The notes beneath the pieces were generated by a model, which was not told where the DNA came from, searched no databases, and was given only the letters and a program-made list of their open reading frames with translations. This document shows, in pieces, positions 14,735 through 21,526 of a DNA stretch of 21,526 nucleotides. Within the stretch, counting starts at the first letter, position 1. Every line of letters begins with the position of its first letter. The translations under genes and the position numbers were made by a program. Source of the DNA: Ruminococcus sp. UBA1828 (GTDB lineage Bacteria; Bacillota; Clostridia; Oscillospirales; Ruminococcaceae); assembly GCA_002338885.1 (NCBI GenBank), contig DDJI01000097.1, positions 15,959 to 37,484 of the forward strand, written 5' to 3'.

Positions 14735-17671
14735 TTACTCCGTTCTGAGCGCCTCGACGGGGTCTTTCTTTGCGGCTATTCCGGACGGAATAAGTCCCGC
14801 TATCAGCGTCAGTATGATGCTTATGGCTACAAGTATTATCGCGCCGCCCACGGGGAGTATGGCGGAGAGTATCTGTATGCCGGTCAGGCTGTGAAGGATT
14901 ATGTTTATCGGTATCAGCAAAAGAAGGGTTATTATTATGCCGAGCGCTCCCGAAACAAAGCCTTCGATCATGGTTTCGGCGTTAAACACTCTTGATATAT
15001 CCCTCTTTGACGCTCCGACAGCCCTGAGTATGCCTATTTCCTTCGTTCTCTCGAGCACCGAGATGTAGGTTATGATTCCTATCATTATCGAGGAAACTAC
15101 CAAAGATATCGCCACGAACGCAATCAAAACATAGGATATTGCGTTGATTATGGTTGTTATCGAGGACATGAGCAGTTTTACATAGTCGGTATACGATATC
15201 TGATCCTCATCCGCCGCCGATTCGTTGTAGGTAGTTATCAGATCGGATATGTTGTCCTTGTCCTCAAACGTAGATGCGTAAATGTATATGGAGCTTGGCG
15301 AGCCTTTGTCCACATCGCCCAAAAGTTTTAAGTTTTGCTCATACGTCGAGTCGGAAACGGTTGCCGGAAGAAGATTTTCGTACACGTATGAGTACTGCTC
15401 CGTTGTTAAGGGCGTCGCATCATACATCGCCGCAAGCTGCTCGGTAGTATACGCTCCGAGCTGCTCCTGAGCCTGTGCGGCGTACTGCTGCGCAACGGCC
15501 GCGGAGATTATCTGAGTCATGTAACCCTCTTTTTCCTCCTCGTCCATCTGCTCGATGTAGCTGCGTATTGTCTGCTCATCCATCTGCGTCTGGCTCATTA
15601 TCGCCTGAAGGAGCATTTCGTCTTCAGACTCAGGCGTGAGGTTTTGTCTGAACTGCTCGATGCCTGCGCTCAGGTATTCATCGCTTGGCACGCTGAGTAT
15701 CTGTGTATACGCAACGGCCTTTTCCTGCTCGGAAAGCGATGCGCTCCACTCGTCAACGGCCGCCTTTATCTCATCCTCGGAAGGCTCCTCGCCCTCAACC
15801 GGAAACTTGAGTCCCGTCAGCACGTCCACATCCGGATTTTCCTTTTGCATTGCTATCAGCTCGCTTGAAGAAACCCTGTCGAGGATATAATCTGTGAGCG
15901 CGCTTGTATATCCTACAGCTCCGTTTAGGAAGGAAGAAACGGCATTGTCGCTCTTTCTGATTATGCCGACGACCTTTACCTTTATCGAATTGTCCGATTC
16001 ATACAGGTATTTAAGTCCCGCCTCGGTGGTTGTAGCGTCTATATATCCGTCTCCGCTCTTTTGGTACTTGTCGCAGTTTAGGATTATCCTGAAGTCAAGT
16101 CCCAATATGTCGTCATAGCTCCACGACTGTTCCTCGATGGTGTCTCCCTCGCCGCTTGCCGCAGCGTCCATATCGTCAAGGATTTGATCCATTGTCTTTA
16201 AGCCGAGCGCGTAAAGCATGACGTCGCTTATCTCGTTGTTTTCATCGACAGCCACGACAACTTCGTCATAGTTTTCCGGCCAGCGTCCGCTCACAACCTC
16301 GTACCGCTCTTTCATGAGCGGGTTTATAAGCTCCCCGTCCATGCCGGAAAGCAGCTCCTGCCACGCATCCATCTGCATATAGCTTGAGAGCGTCGAGCTG
16401 GATGCGGTCACGCCAAGCTCGGAATAAAGCCTTGATATGAGGTCTAAGACATCCGACTTCACTATGTTTCCGTCGGCGTCCGTGACGTACACGTTCATAT
16501 CGGTGTCATACACATATCCTATAGAGCTTGCATACTCCTTGATTTCGTCTGAGTTTTCAAGGAACTCCTTGAACTTTTCAAGGTTGTTTTCCCTTGTCTC
16601 CGTTCTGGACAGCGCGTCCATCAGGTCGGACATTATCCTGTTTTCATATACCGCGTCAAGCTCATGAGTTTCGCTTTGGTTTTCCTGGTTTGCGCTCATG
16701 AGCGAGGTCAGCATGCTTGTCAGGTCAACTTCCTGCGCGTTTATTGTGATCGGGTAGGATGAAAGAGTATCCTCCTGAACCCTGTTTATATACGTCTGAA
16801 CGCCTGTTGACACGGACAAAATAAGCGCGATGCCTATAATGCCTATGCTTCCCGCAAAGCTCGTGAGAATAGTCCTGCCCTTTTTGGTCATCAGGTTGTT
16901 TAAAGAAAGCGAAAGCGCTGTGAAGAAGGACATGGAGGTCTTTTTTCTGCCCAAAATCTTTTTCTCGGCGTTTTTCTCCTCCTCGGCGTTGTACACATAC
17001 GGGTCGGAGTCGCTTATCACCTCGCCGTCGAGGCAGCGCACTATTCTTGTGGCATACTTTTCGGCAAGCTCCGGATTATGGGTTACCATTATTACGAGCC
17101 TGTCCTTGGCGACTTCCTTCAAAAGGTCCATAATCTGAACGCTTGTTGCGGAGTCAAGCGCTCCCGTAGGCTCATCCGCCATGAGTATTTCTGGGTCGTT
17201 TACAAGCGCTCTTGCTATTGCCACACGCTGCATCTGTCCGCCGGACATCTGGTTGGGCTTTTTGTTGAGCTGGTCTCCGAGACCGACCTTGTTTAGTGCA
17301 TCTATGGCTCTTTTTCTGCGCTCGGCTTTTCCCACGCCGGAAAGCGTCAGGGCAAGCTCCACGTTAGCCAGAACCGTCTGGTGAGGTATTAAGTTATACG
17401 ACTGAAAAACGAATCCGACGGAGTGGTTTCTGTAGCTGTCCCAGTCGGCATCGTTAAACTGTTTTGTCGATTTTCCGTTTATCGAAAGGTCTCCCGACGT
17501 ATACTTATCGAGTCCGCCGATAATGTTCAAAAGGGTGGTCTTTCCGCATCCCGACGGTCCGAGTATCGCCACGAACTCGTTTTTACGAAATTCAATACTT
17601 ATCCCCTTGAGCGCATGCACGACGTCGTTGCCTACCTCATAGTCTTTTACTATGTCAGTTAACTTGAGCAT
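14735..17671 (-). CDS. MacB/FtsX-type ABC transporter, ATPase fused to permease with a very large external domain
   Basis: The 978-residue protein joins an ATPase and a permease. Residues 1-225 are the ATPase: GPSGCGKT (38-45), [16 protein letters not shown] (141-155), Walker [10 protein letters not shown] (162-170), and MVTHNPE. A membrane helix lies near 262-285 ([20 protein letters not shown]). About 540 residues follow outside the membrane, rich in Asp, Glu, Ser and Gln. The last 170 residues hold three helices of the FtsX domain with the [16 protein letters not shown] loop. This type works by mechanotransmission rather than classic transport, for example in lipoprotein, peptide or antibiotic-resistance systems. 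No two-component system or periplasmic partner is nearby. AAAGGAG is 6 bases before the ATG; it has its own promoter and terminator. Confidence 0.9.
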   Translation of the reverse strand: MLKLTDIVKDYEVGNDVVHALKGISIEFRKNEFVAILGPSGCGKTTLLNIIGGLDKYTSGDLSINGKSTKQFNDADWDSYRNHSVGFVFQSYNLIPHQTVLANVELALTLSGVGKAERRKRAIDALNKVGLGDQLNKKPNQMSGGQMQRVAIARALVNDPEILMADEPTGALDSATSVQIMDLLKEVAKDRLVIMVTHNPELAEKYATRIVRCLDGEVISDSDPYVYNAEEEKNAEKKILGRKKTSMSFFTALSLSLNNLMTKKGRTILTSFAGSIGIIGIALILSVSTGVQTYINRVQEDTLSSYPITINAQEVDLTSMLTSLMSANQENQSETHELDAVYENRIMSDLMDALSRTETRENNLEKFKEFLENSDEIKEYASSIGYVYDTDMNVYVTDADGNIVKSDVLDLISRLYSELGVTASSSTLSSYMQMDAWQELLSGMDGELINPLMKERYEVVSGRWPENYDEVVVAVDENNEISDVMLYALGLKTMDQILDDMDAAASGEGDTIEEQSWSYDDILGLDFRIILNCDKYQKSGDGYIDATTTEAGLKYLYESDNSIKVKVVGIIRKSDNAVSSFLNGAVGYTSALTDYILDRVSSSELIAMQKENPDVDVLTGLKFPVEGEEPSEDEIKAAVDEWSASLSEQEKAVAYTQILSVPSDEYLSAGIEQFRQNLTPESEDEMLLQAIMSQTQMDEQTIRSYIEQMDEEEKEGYMTQIISAAVAQQYAAQAQEQLGAYTTEQLAAMYDATPLTTEQYSYVYENLLPATVSDSTYEQNLKLLGDVDKGSPSSIYIYASTFEDKDNISDLITTYNESAADEDQISYTDYVKLLMSSITTIINAISYVLIAFVAISLVVSSIMIGIITYISVLERTKEIGILRAVGASKRDISRVFNAETMIEGFVSGALGIIITLLLLIPINIILHSLTGIQILSAILPVGGAIILVAISIILTLIAGLIPSGIAAKKDPVEALRTE

Positions 17672-17720
17672 GACTTCTCCTTTGTTTATATTCCACTAAA
17701 AATTATATTTGATATTGTAT

Positions 17721-17749
17721 AGTATAGCATTGACAGTGTATATATTCAA
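17721..17749 (-). promoter_or_regulatory. Promoter of the ABC transporter gene
   Basis: On the minus strand TTGAAT (17749-17744) and TATACT (17726-17721) are 17 bases apart. AGTGT (17736-17740) and ACACT (17750-17754) form an inverted repeat flanking the -35 hexamer, a possible operator. Confidence 0.68.
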
Positions 17750-17814
17750 CACTAAATTGTGATAACGAGATGAAAATAGCCGCCGCGCCTTTGCTGCCTC
17801 GAAGCCCGCAAAAT

Positions 17815-17843
17815 ACGCCCCCGAAAACACGTTTCGGAGGCGT
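17815..17843 (-). terminator. Terminator after the alpha-galactosidase operon
   Basis: A stem of 5 plus 6 bp with one C-A mismatch (17815-17826 with 17832-17843) lies directly after the small gene's stop and reads into ATTTTG on the minus strand. Confidence 0.75.
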
Positions 17844-17847
17844 TTGT

Positions 17848-18069
17848 TTACCTGAACAAGGTGCATGTTCCGCTTTCGCGGTAGTAGCGTATCAAGTCCT
17901 CTATCGACTTTGCACTCACCCCGAGATACTCCGCCAGGCAGTCTATGCACATAAACTCGGCGGCGCATCTGAGGACAAGCTTGCGGTATATTGCCTGCTC
18001 GTCAGAGCTGAGCAGCTTGCCGCACACTTTGCAGTTGTCGCCGCTATAGCTGTTATCGCAGCTGTACAT
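17848..18069 (-). CDS. Small cysteine-pair (zinc-ribbon-like) protein coupled to alpha-galactosidase
   Basis: The 73-residue protein carries CKVCGKLL near 13-20 and FMCIDCLAEYLGV near 39-51, two CxxC pairs suited to bind one zinc ion, followed by a helix rich in Ile and Leu and a Cys near the end. It resembles uncharacterised small proteins common in Clostridia; I can name no function. Its ATG overlaps the stop of the alpha-galactosidase gene (TGATG), so the two are translationally coupled. The sequence alone does not say whether it acts with the enzyme. It contains an HTH-like stretch (LAEYLGVSAKSIEDLIRYY), so a DNA-binding or regulatory role is possible. Confidence 0.75.
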   Translation of the reverse strand: MYSCDNSYSGDNCKVCGKLLSSDEQAIYRKLVLRCAAEFMCIDCLAEYLGVSAKSIEDLIRYYRESGTCTLFR

Positions 18070-19226
18070 CACATCTTGACAAGCTTTGCTCTTAAGAACT
18101 TGCAGTCGTGGGACTCTATGTCGCAGGAGTATCTTTCGGAGTATCTGCCTATGACCTCATGCTCCCAGCAGTCGTAAAGCTCGAATCCGTATCCGGATGC
18201 AGCGGGAAGACCCATATCCCAGAAGCACAGGGTTCCCATTCCTCTGTGGTCACCGAAGTTGACCATGCAAATAGCGTAGTCGCCGTTCTCCAAAGCCTTG
18301 ACGAGTATCTTCACGTTTACGCCTGCCCAGCCGTTTGAGTTGAGAAGGTATGCGCCTCTTCCCTCGGGGTCCTGATTTACGGCTATTACGTCCTTGTTCA
18401 TCAGGATGTTCTTAGTAGCATCGCTCATGTTTCTTATGTCGCAGCCTATCATAAGCGGCGAGTTCATGATTGCCCACATGGAGAAGTGGGTCTTGTACTC
18501 GGTGTCGGTGCAGCCCATTCCGCCCTCGCCTATCCAGGAGCTGTTTGAACCGCCGTGCATTCCGACGACGAGCATGTCTATATCGTTCCAGCAGTAAACG
18601 CCCTGCTGGCTCTGCTTGCCGAACTGAGACTTGGCGAGGTTTACTATGGAGTTCCAGGTGTCCTGAATGTCGCCGGTGGAGCGGTACATCTGAGCGCCGG
18701 ACTCCCTTATCCAGTTGTGGACGCCGTCTGCACCCCAGTTGCACGCGGAAAAGAGTATATCTCTGCCGCAGTTTCTCAACGCCATAGCCATTCTCTTATA
18801 CAAAATCTCTCCGGGAACGGTGTCGGGCTTGTAGCAGTTATCGTACTTGAGGAAGTCCACTCCCCACTTTGCAAACGTCTTAGCGTCGGTGAACTCATGC
18901 TCAAACGATGCGGGGTATCCGGCGCAGGTATGCGTGCCGTTGCAGGAGTACATGCCGAACTTTAAGCCCCTGGAGTGAACGTAATCTGCAACAGCCTTCA
19001 TTCCGTGAGGGAACTTGGCGGGGTCGGGGACGAGTTTTCCGTTCTTGTCGCGCTCCTTGAGGCTCCAGCAGTCGTCTATTACAACGTACTGATATCCGCA
19101 GTCCTTGAGTCCCGACTCTACCATTACGTCGGCAGACTGCATTATAAGCTCTTCGTTTATTGCGTCGGTGAATGTGTTCCAAGTGTTCCAGCCCATAGGC
19201 GGAGTTTTTCCAAGATTCTTAGGCAT
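18069..19226 (-). CDS. Alpha-galactosidase, GH27, intracellular
   Basis: The 385-residue enzyme hydrolyses terminal alpha-galactose from oligosaccharides such as melibiose or raffinose. It shows the GH27 start PPMGWNTWNTF, YVVIDDCW near 47-54, FLKYDNC with nucleophile Asp129, STGDIQDTW with acid/base Asp186, and CWNDIDML. A C-terminal beta domain follows. There is no signal peptide, so it should act on imported sugars. AAGGGTGG lies before the ATG. A consensus promoter with a palindrome lies upstream, and a small cysteine-pair gene overlaps its stop. No transporter for galactosides is in the window. A related GH27 activity, for example on N-acetylgalactosamine, cannot be excluded. Confidence 0.93.
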   Translation of the reverse strand: MPKNLGKTPPMGWNTWNTFTDAINEELIMQSADVMVESGLKDCGYQYVVIDDCWSLKERDKNGKLVPDPAKFPHGMKAVADYVHSRGLKFGMYSCNGTHTCAGYPASFEHEFTDAKTFAKWGVDFLKYDNCYKPDTVPGEILYKRMAMALRNCGRDILFSACNWGADGVHNWIRESGAQMYRSTGDIQDTWNSIVNLAKSQFGKQSQQGVYCWNDIDMLVVGMHGGSNSSWIGEGGMGCTDTEYKTHFSMWAIMNSPLMIGCDIRNMSDATKNILMNKDVIAVNQDPEGRGAYLLNSNGWAGVNVKILVKALENGDYAICMVNFGDHRGMGTLCFWDMGLPAASGYGFELYDCWEHEVIGRYSERYSCDIESHDCKFLRAKLVKM

Positions 19227-19308
19227 AGCATACCACCCTTACTGAATAGAGTTTCAATTATTTTTTGCATCACGCGCGCCGCAGCGTATCAGAATGCAAT
19301 CAAGTGAA

Positions 19309-19337
19309 ATTATATCAGCGGAATTTATATTTGTCAA
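19309..19337 (-). promoter_or_regulatory. Consensus promoter of the alpha-galactosidase operon
   Basis: On the minus strand TTGACA (19337-19332) and TATAAT (19314-19309) are both exact and 17 bases apart, some 83 bases before the ATG. Confidence 0.88.
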
Positions 19338-19338
19338 T

Positions 19339-19348
19339 CGCAATTGCG
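19339..19348. promoter_or_regulatory. Palindrome next to the -35 of the alpha-galactosidase promoter
   Basis: CGCAATTGCG, a perfect 10-bp palindrome, is one base upstream of the -35 hexamer. A sugar-responsive repressor or activator site is plausible; the regulator is not in the window. Confidence 0.5.
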
Positions 19349-19370
19349 GGTTTAATTCACCTTTAACGCA

Positions 19371-19402
19371 AAACGCCCCGCGGCTGCTGCCGCAGAGCGT
19401 TT
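19371..19402 (-). terminator. Terminator after dnaJ
   Basis: A 14-bp stem with two mismatches (19371-19384 with 19389-19402) lies 8 bases after the dnaJ stop and ends in TTTT on the minus strand. Confidence 0.82.
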
Positions 19403-19410
19403 AACATCTA

Positions 19411-20589
19411 TCAACTATTCCAGTAATCTCTCATCTTTTCAAAGAAGCTTTTCTTTGAGGCGAGGTTCTTTTCCTCAAGCGAGCTGTCGAATGCCCTGAG
19501 AAGGTCTGCTTGTTTCTTTGAAAGGTTTTTGGGCACCTCCACCTTGACCGTCACGTACTGGTCGCCGCGGTCGTTTCTGTAGAGCCTCTTTATGCCCTTG
19601 CCGCGCAGTCTGAACACTGTTCCGGTCTGCGTTCCGGCGGGGACGGTATACTTTACGTTGCCGTCGATTGTGGGAACGGTTATCTCGTCGCCGAGCGCAG
19701 CCTGAAGGTAAGAAATCGGTATTTCGGTGTACACGTCAAAGCCGTCACGCTCGAAGAAGTCGTCCGCGGTCACGGTGATCCTTATGTTTAAGTCGCCGTA
19801 TCCGCCGCCGTTTACGCCGCAGTTGCCTGCGCCGGAAACCTTGAGTGTCTGTCCGTCGTTTATGCCGGCAGGTATTTCTACCTCGCGGTTAAACGAGCTT
19901 CTTACCATGCCCTGTCCGGAGCAGGTGGGGCAAACGTTCTTTATTATCCTTCCGCGTCCGCCGCAACGGTCGCAGGGCTTTGTCGTCTGGAACATGCCGA
20001 ACGCCGTGCGCTGGTTCACTCTTACCGTTCCTGTGCCGTGGCAGTCGGGGCATGTCTCGGCGCTTGTTCCGCCTTTAGCTCCAGTGCCGTGGCAGTCGGG
20101 GCAGACGTCGTTTCTGGTTATTTTAACATGCTTTTTGGTGCCCTTGCACGCCTCCATAAAGCTTATGGTGAGGTTCGCTCTTATGTCCTGACCCTTTCTG
20201 GGTGCGTTGGGGTTAGTCCTTTGCGAGCTGCCGAATCCGCCGAAGAAGCTCTCAAATATATCTCCGACGTCCCCGAATCCGCCGAATCCGCCGAATCCGC
20301 CGCCGGTTGAGCTGTACGTTCCGCCGCCCGCACCTGCGCCCGCGCCCGCTCCGTATGTCGGGTCTACGCCCGCGAATCCGAACTGGTCATATTTGCGGCG
20401 CTTTTCCTTGTCGGACAGCACCTCATACGCCTCGTTCACCTCTTTGAACTTTGCCTCCGCCTCCTTGTCGTCGGGGTGAAGGTCGGGGTGATATTTCTTG
20501 GCAAGGGTGCGGTAAGCATGCTTCAGCTCGTCATCTGTTGCGGTCTTGCTTACGCCCAGGACCTCATAATAATCTCTTTTGTCTGCCAT
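19411..20589 (-). CDS. dnaJ: Chaperone DnaJ (class I Hsp40)
   Basis: The 392-residue protein delivers unfolded clients to DnaK and stimulates its ATPase. It has the J-domain (1-70) with His-Pro-Asp at 34-36, a Gly/Phe-rich linker (about 75-130) with [10 protein letters not shown], and four zinc-finger repeats [24 protein letters not shown] and CPTCSGQG, followed by the client-binding beta domains. All class I features are intact. GGAG lies 6 bases before the ATG. It follows dnaK by 85 bases, which hold a hairpin, in the usual order. Confidence 0.97.
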   Translation of the reverse strand: MADKRDYYEVLGVSKTATDDELKHAYRTLAKKYHPDLHPDDKEAEAKFKEVNEAYEVLSDKEKRRKYDQFGFAGVDPTYGAGAGAGAGGGTYSSTGGGFGGFGGFGDVGDIFESFFGGFGSSQRTNPNAPRKGQDIRANLTISFMEACKGTKKHVKITRNDVCPDCHGTGAKGGTSAETCPDCHGTGTVRVNQRTAFGMFQTTKPCDRCGGRGRIIKNVCPTCSGQGMVRSSFNREVEIPAGINDGQTLKVSGAGNCGVNGGGYGDLNIRITVTADDFFERDGFDVYTEIPISYLQAALGDEITVPTIDGNVKYTVPAGTQTGTVFRLRGKGIKRLYRNDRGDQYVTVKVEVPKNLSKKQADLLRAFDSSLEEKNLASKKSFFEKMRDYWNS

Positions 20590-20616
20590 AATCTACTCCA
20601 TCGTAACATTTAATAA

Positions 20617-20653
20617 CCAATCTGTCCGTCCCTTTTGAGGGCGAACAGATTGG
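20617..20653. other. Hairpin between dnaK and dnaJ
   Basis: A 9-bp outer stem (20617-20625 with 20645-20653) and a 4-bp inner stem (20630-20633 with 20638-20641) form one hairpin without a T run after it on the minus strand. It is not a clean terminator. It may tune the ratio of dnaJ to dnaK by processing or partial termination. Confidence 0.6.
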
Positions 20654-20674
20654 CATAAAACAAGTTGTCAGTTA

Positions 20675-21526
20675 TTAATTCGCATCGGTGAACTCGGCAT
20701 CGACAACAGTATCATCGCCGCCGTTTGAACCGGTTGAGCCGTTTGCGCCGCCGGCTGCACCCGCATTATTTTGCTGCTGCTGAGCCGCCTGCTGATATAC
20801 CTTTGTCGCAATAGCCTGAATAGAGGACTCAAGCTCCTTCTCCTTTGACTTGATAGCCTCGATATCGGTACCCTTGAGGGCTTCCTCAAGAGCGGATATT
20901 TTAGCCTCGCAGTCAGACTTGTCGCTTGCGGAAACCTTGTCGCCGAAGTCGGCAAGCGTCTTCTTGGTCTGGAATACCATCTGGTCAGCCTGGTTCCTTG
21001 TGTCTACGTCCTCCCTCTTCTTCTTGTCCTCGGCAGCGTATGCCTCGGCCTCCTTAACGGCCTTGTCTATATCCTCCTTGGACATGTTGGTGGAAGATGT
21101 GATTGTGATATCCTGCTGCTTGCCGGTTCCGAGATCCTTTGCGGAAACATGGACGATACCGTTAGCATCTATATCGAAGGTTACCTCGATCTGCGGAACT
21201 CCTCTGGGAGCGGGAGCGATTCCGTCAAGACGGAACATACCGAGCTGCTTGTTGTCCTTTGCGAACTCTCTTTCGCCCTGGAGTATGTTTATATCAACCG
21301 CGGACTGGTTGTCTGTTGCGGTGGAGAATATCTGGGTCTTCTTAGTGGGGATGGTGGTATTTCTTTCGATGATCTTTGTGCATATGCCACCCATGGTCTC
21401 AAGTCCGAGTGAAAGCGGTGTAACATCGAGCAGCAAAAGTCCTTCCTTTACGTCTCCCGCAAGAACTCCGCCCTGATATGCAGCGCCCAAAGCAACGCAT
21501 TCATCGGGGTTGATGCCCTTGAACGG
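20675..21526 (-). CDS. dnaK: Chaperone DnaK (Hsp70), N-terminal part outside window
   Basis: The frame is open to the right edge and encodes the last 283 residues. It begins inside the ATPase domain ([21 protein letters not shown]), passes the linker region ([23 protein letters not shown]), then the substrate-binding domain ([21 protein letters not shown]) and helical lid, and ends in a Gly/Asn/Gln-rich tail followed by [13 protein letters not shown]. The ATPase uses ATP to hold and release unfolded proteins. Its partner dnaJ follows 85 bases downstream; hrcA and grpE, the usual upstream genes, would be outside the window. Confidence 0.97.
   Translation of the reverse strand, partial: PFKGINPDECVALGAAYQGGVLAGDVKEGLLLLDVTPLSLGLETMGGICTKIIERNTTIPTKKTQIFSTATDNQSAVDINILQGEREFAKDNKQLGMFRLDGIAPAPRGVPQIEVTFDIDANGIVHVSAKDLGTGKQQDITITSSTNMSKEDIDKAVKEAEAYAAEDKKKREDVDTRNQADQMVFQTKKTLADFGDKVSASDKSDCEAKISALEEALKGTDIEAIKSKEKELESSIQAIATKVYQQAAQQQQNNAGAAGGANGSTGSNGGDDTVVDAEFTDAN

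Noticed and set aside
14265..14894. A 209-codon plus-strand frame across three minus-strand features
   Set aside because: It crosses the HMA gene, its promoter and the ABC terminator in antisense and has no family resemblance.
20270..20350. Short tandem repeats (GCCGAATCC and GCGCC-type)
   Set aside because: They encode the normal Gly/Phe-rich linker of DnaJ.
20850..21476. A 208-codon open frame on the plus strand
   Set aside because: It is the antisense of dnaK, rich in Ser and Pro as such shadows are.

Overview
The window reads as chromosomal DNA of an anaerobic, low-redox Clostridia-type Firmicute, probably a fermentative gut or rumen organism. The grounds are a [FeFe] hydrogenase with a SpoIIE-type phosphatase, the Firmicutes gene run darA-holB-ricT, a QueT vitamin-type transporter, DUF896, MazF, consensus SigA-type promoters, strong AGGAGG-type ribosome binding sites and a Gram-positive LexA box. 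I cannot place it below class. There are no rRNA or tRNA genes, insertion sequences, phage genes or CRISPR arrays.

Layout. 1-2490 (+): the 3' end of a SpoIIE/PP2C-like phosphatase, then a monomeric [FeFe] hydrogenase and a strong terminator. 2526-3243 (+): a consensus promoter, a candidate preQ1 riboswitch whose pseudoknot covers the ribosome binding site, queT, and a bidirectional terminator. 3423-4758 (-): a DUF896 gene followed by a WYL-domain regulator. 4792-5076 (+): a divergent promoter carrying a LexA (SOS) box in front of a 64-residue helical protein of unknown function. 5240-7453 (+): darA-holB-ricT with a terminator. 7558-7926 (-): a lone MazF toxin. 8077-10297 (-): a gene of unknown function followed by xylulokinase. 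10452-11847 (+): a 54-residue membrane microprotein, then rmuC. 11953-14631 (-): a CopZ-like HMA protein and a P1B-type ATPase with its own promoter and a palindrome. 14677-17749 (-): a large ABC transporter fused to an FtsX/MacB permease. 17815-19337 (-): a GH27 alpha-galactosidase translationally coupled to a small cysteine-pair protein. 19371-21526 (-): dnaK (5' end outside the window) and dnaJ.

How they fit together. Most of the window is housekeeping: DNA replication (holB), c-di-AMP signalling (darA), RNA maturation (ricT), protein folding (dnaK/dnaJ), sugar use (xylB, alpha-galactosidase) and metal export. The parts most worth attention are: the SOS-box promoter shared back-to-back with a DUF896-WYL operon, a possible small DNA-damage response locus; the phosphatase-hydrogenase pair, a possible redox or H2 sensing module; the compact pseudoknot before queT; and a P1B ATPase that keeps the CPC motif but has lost its other transmembrane metal ligands.
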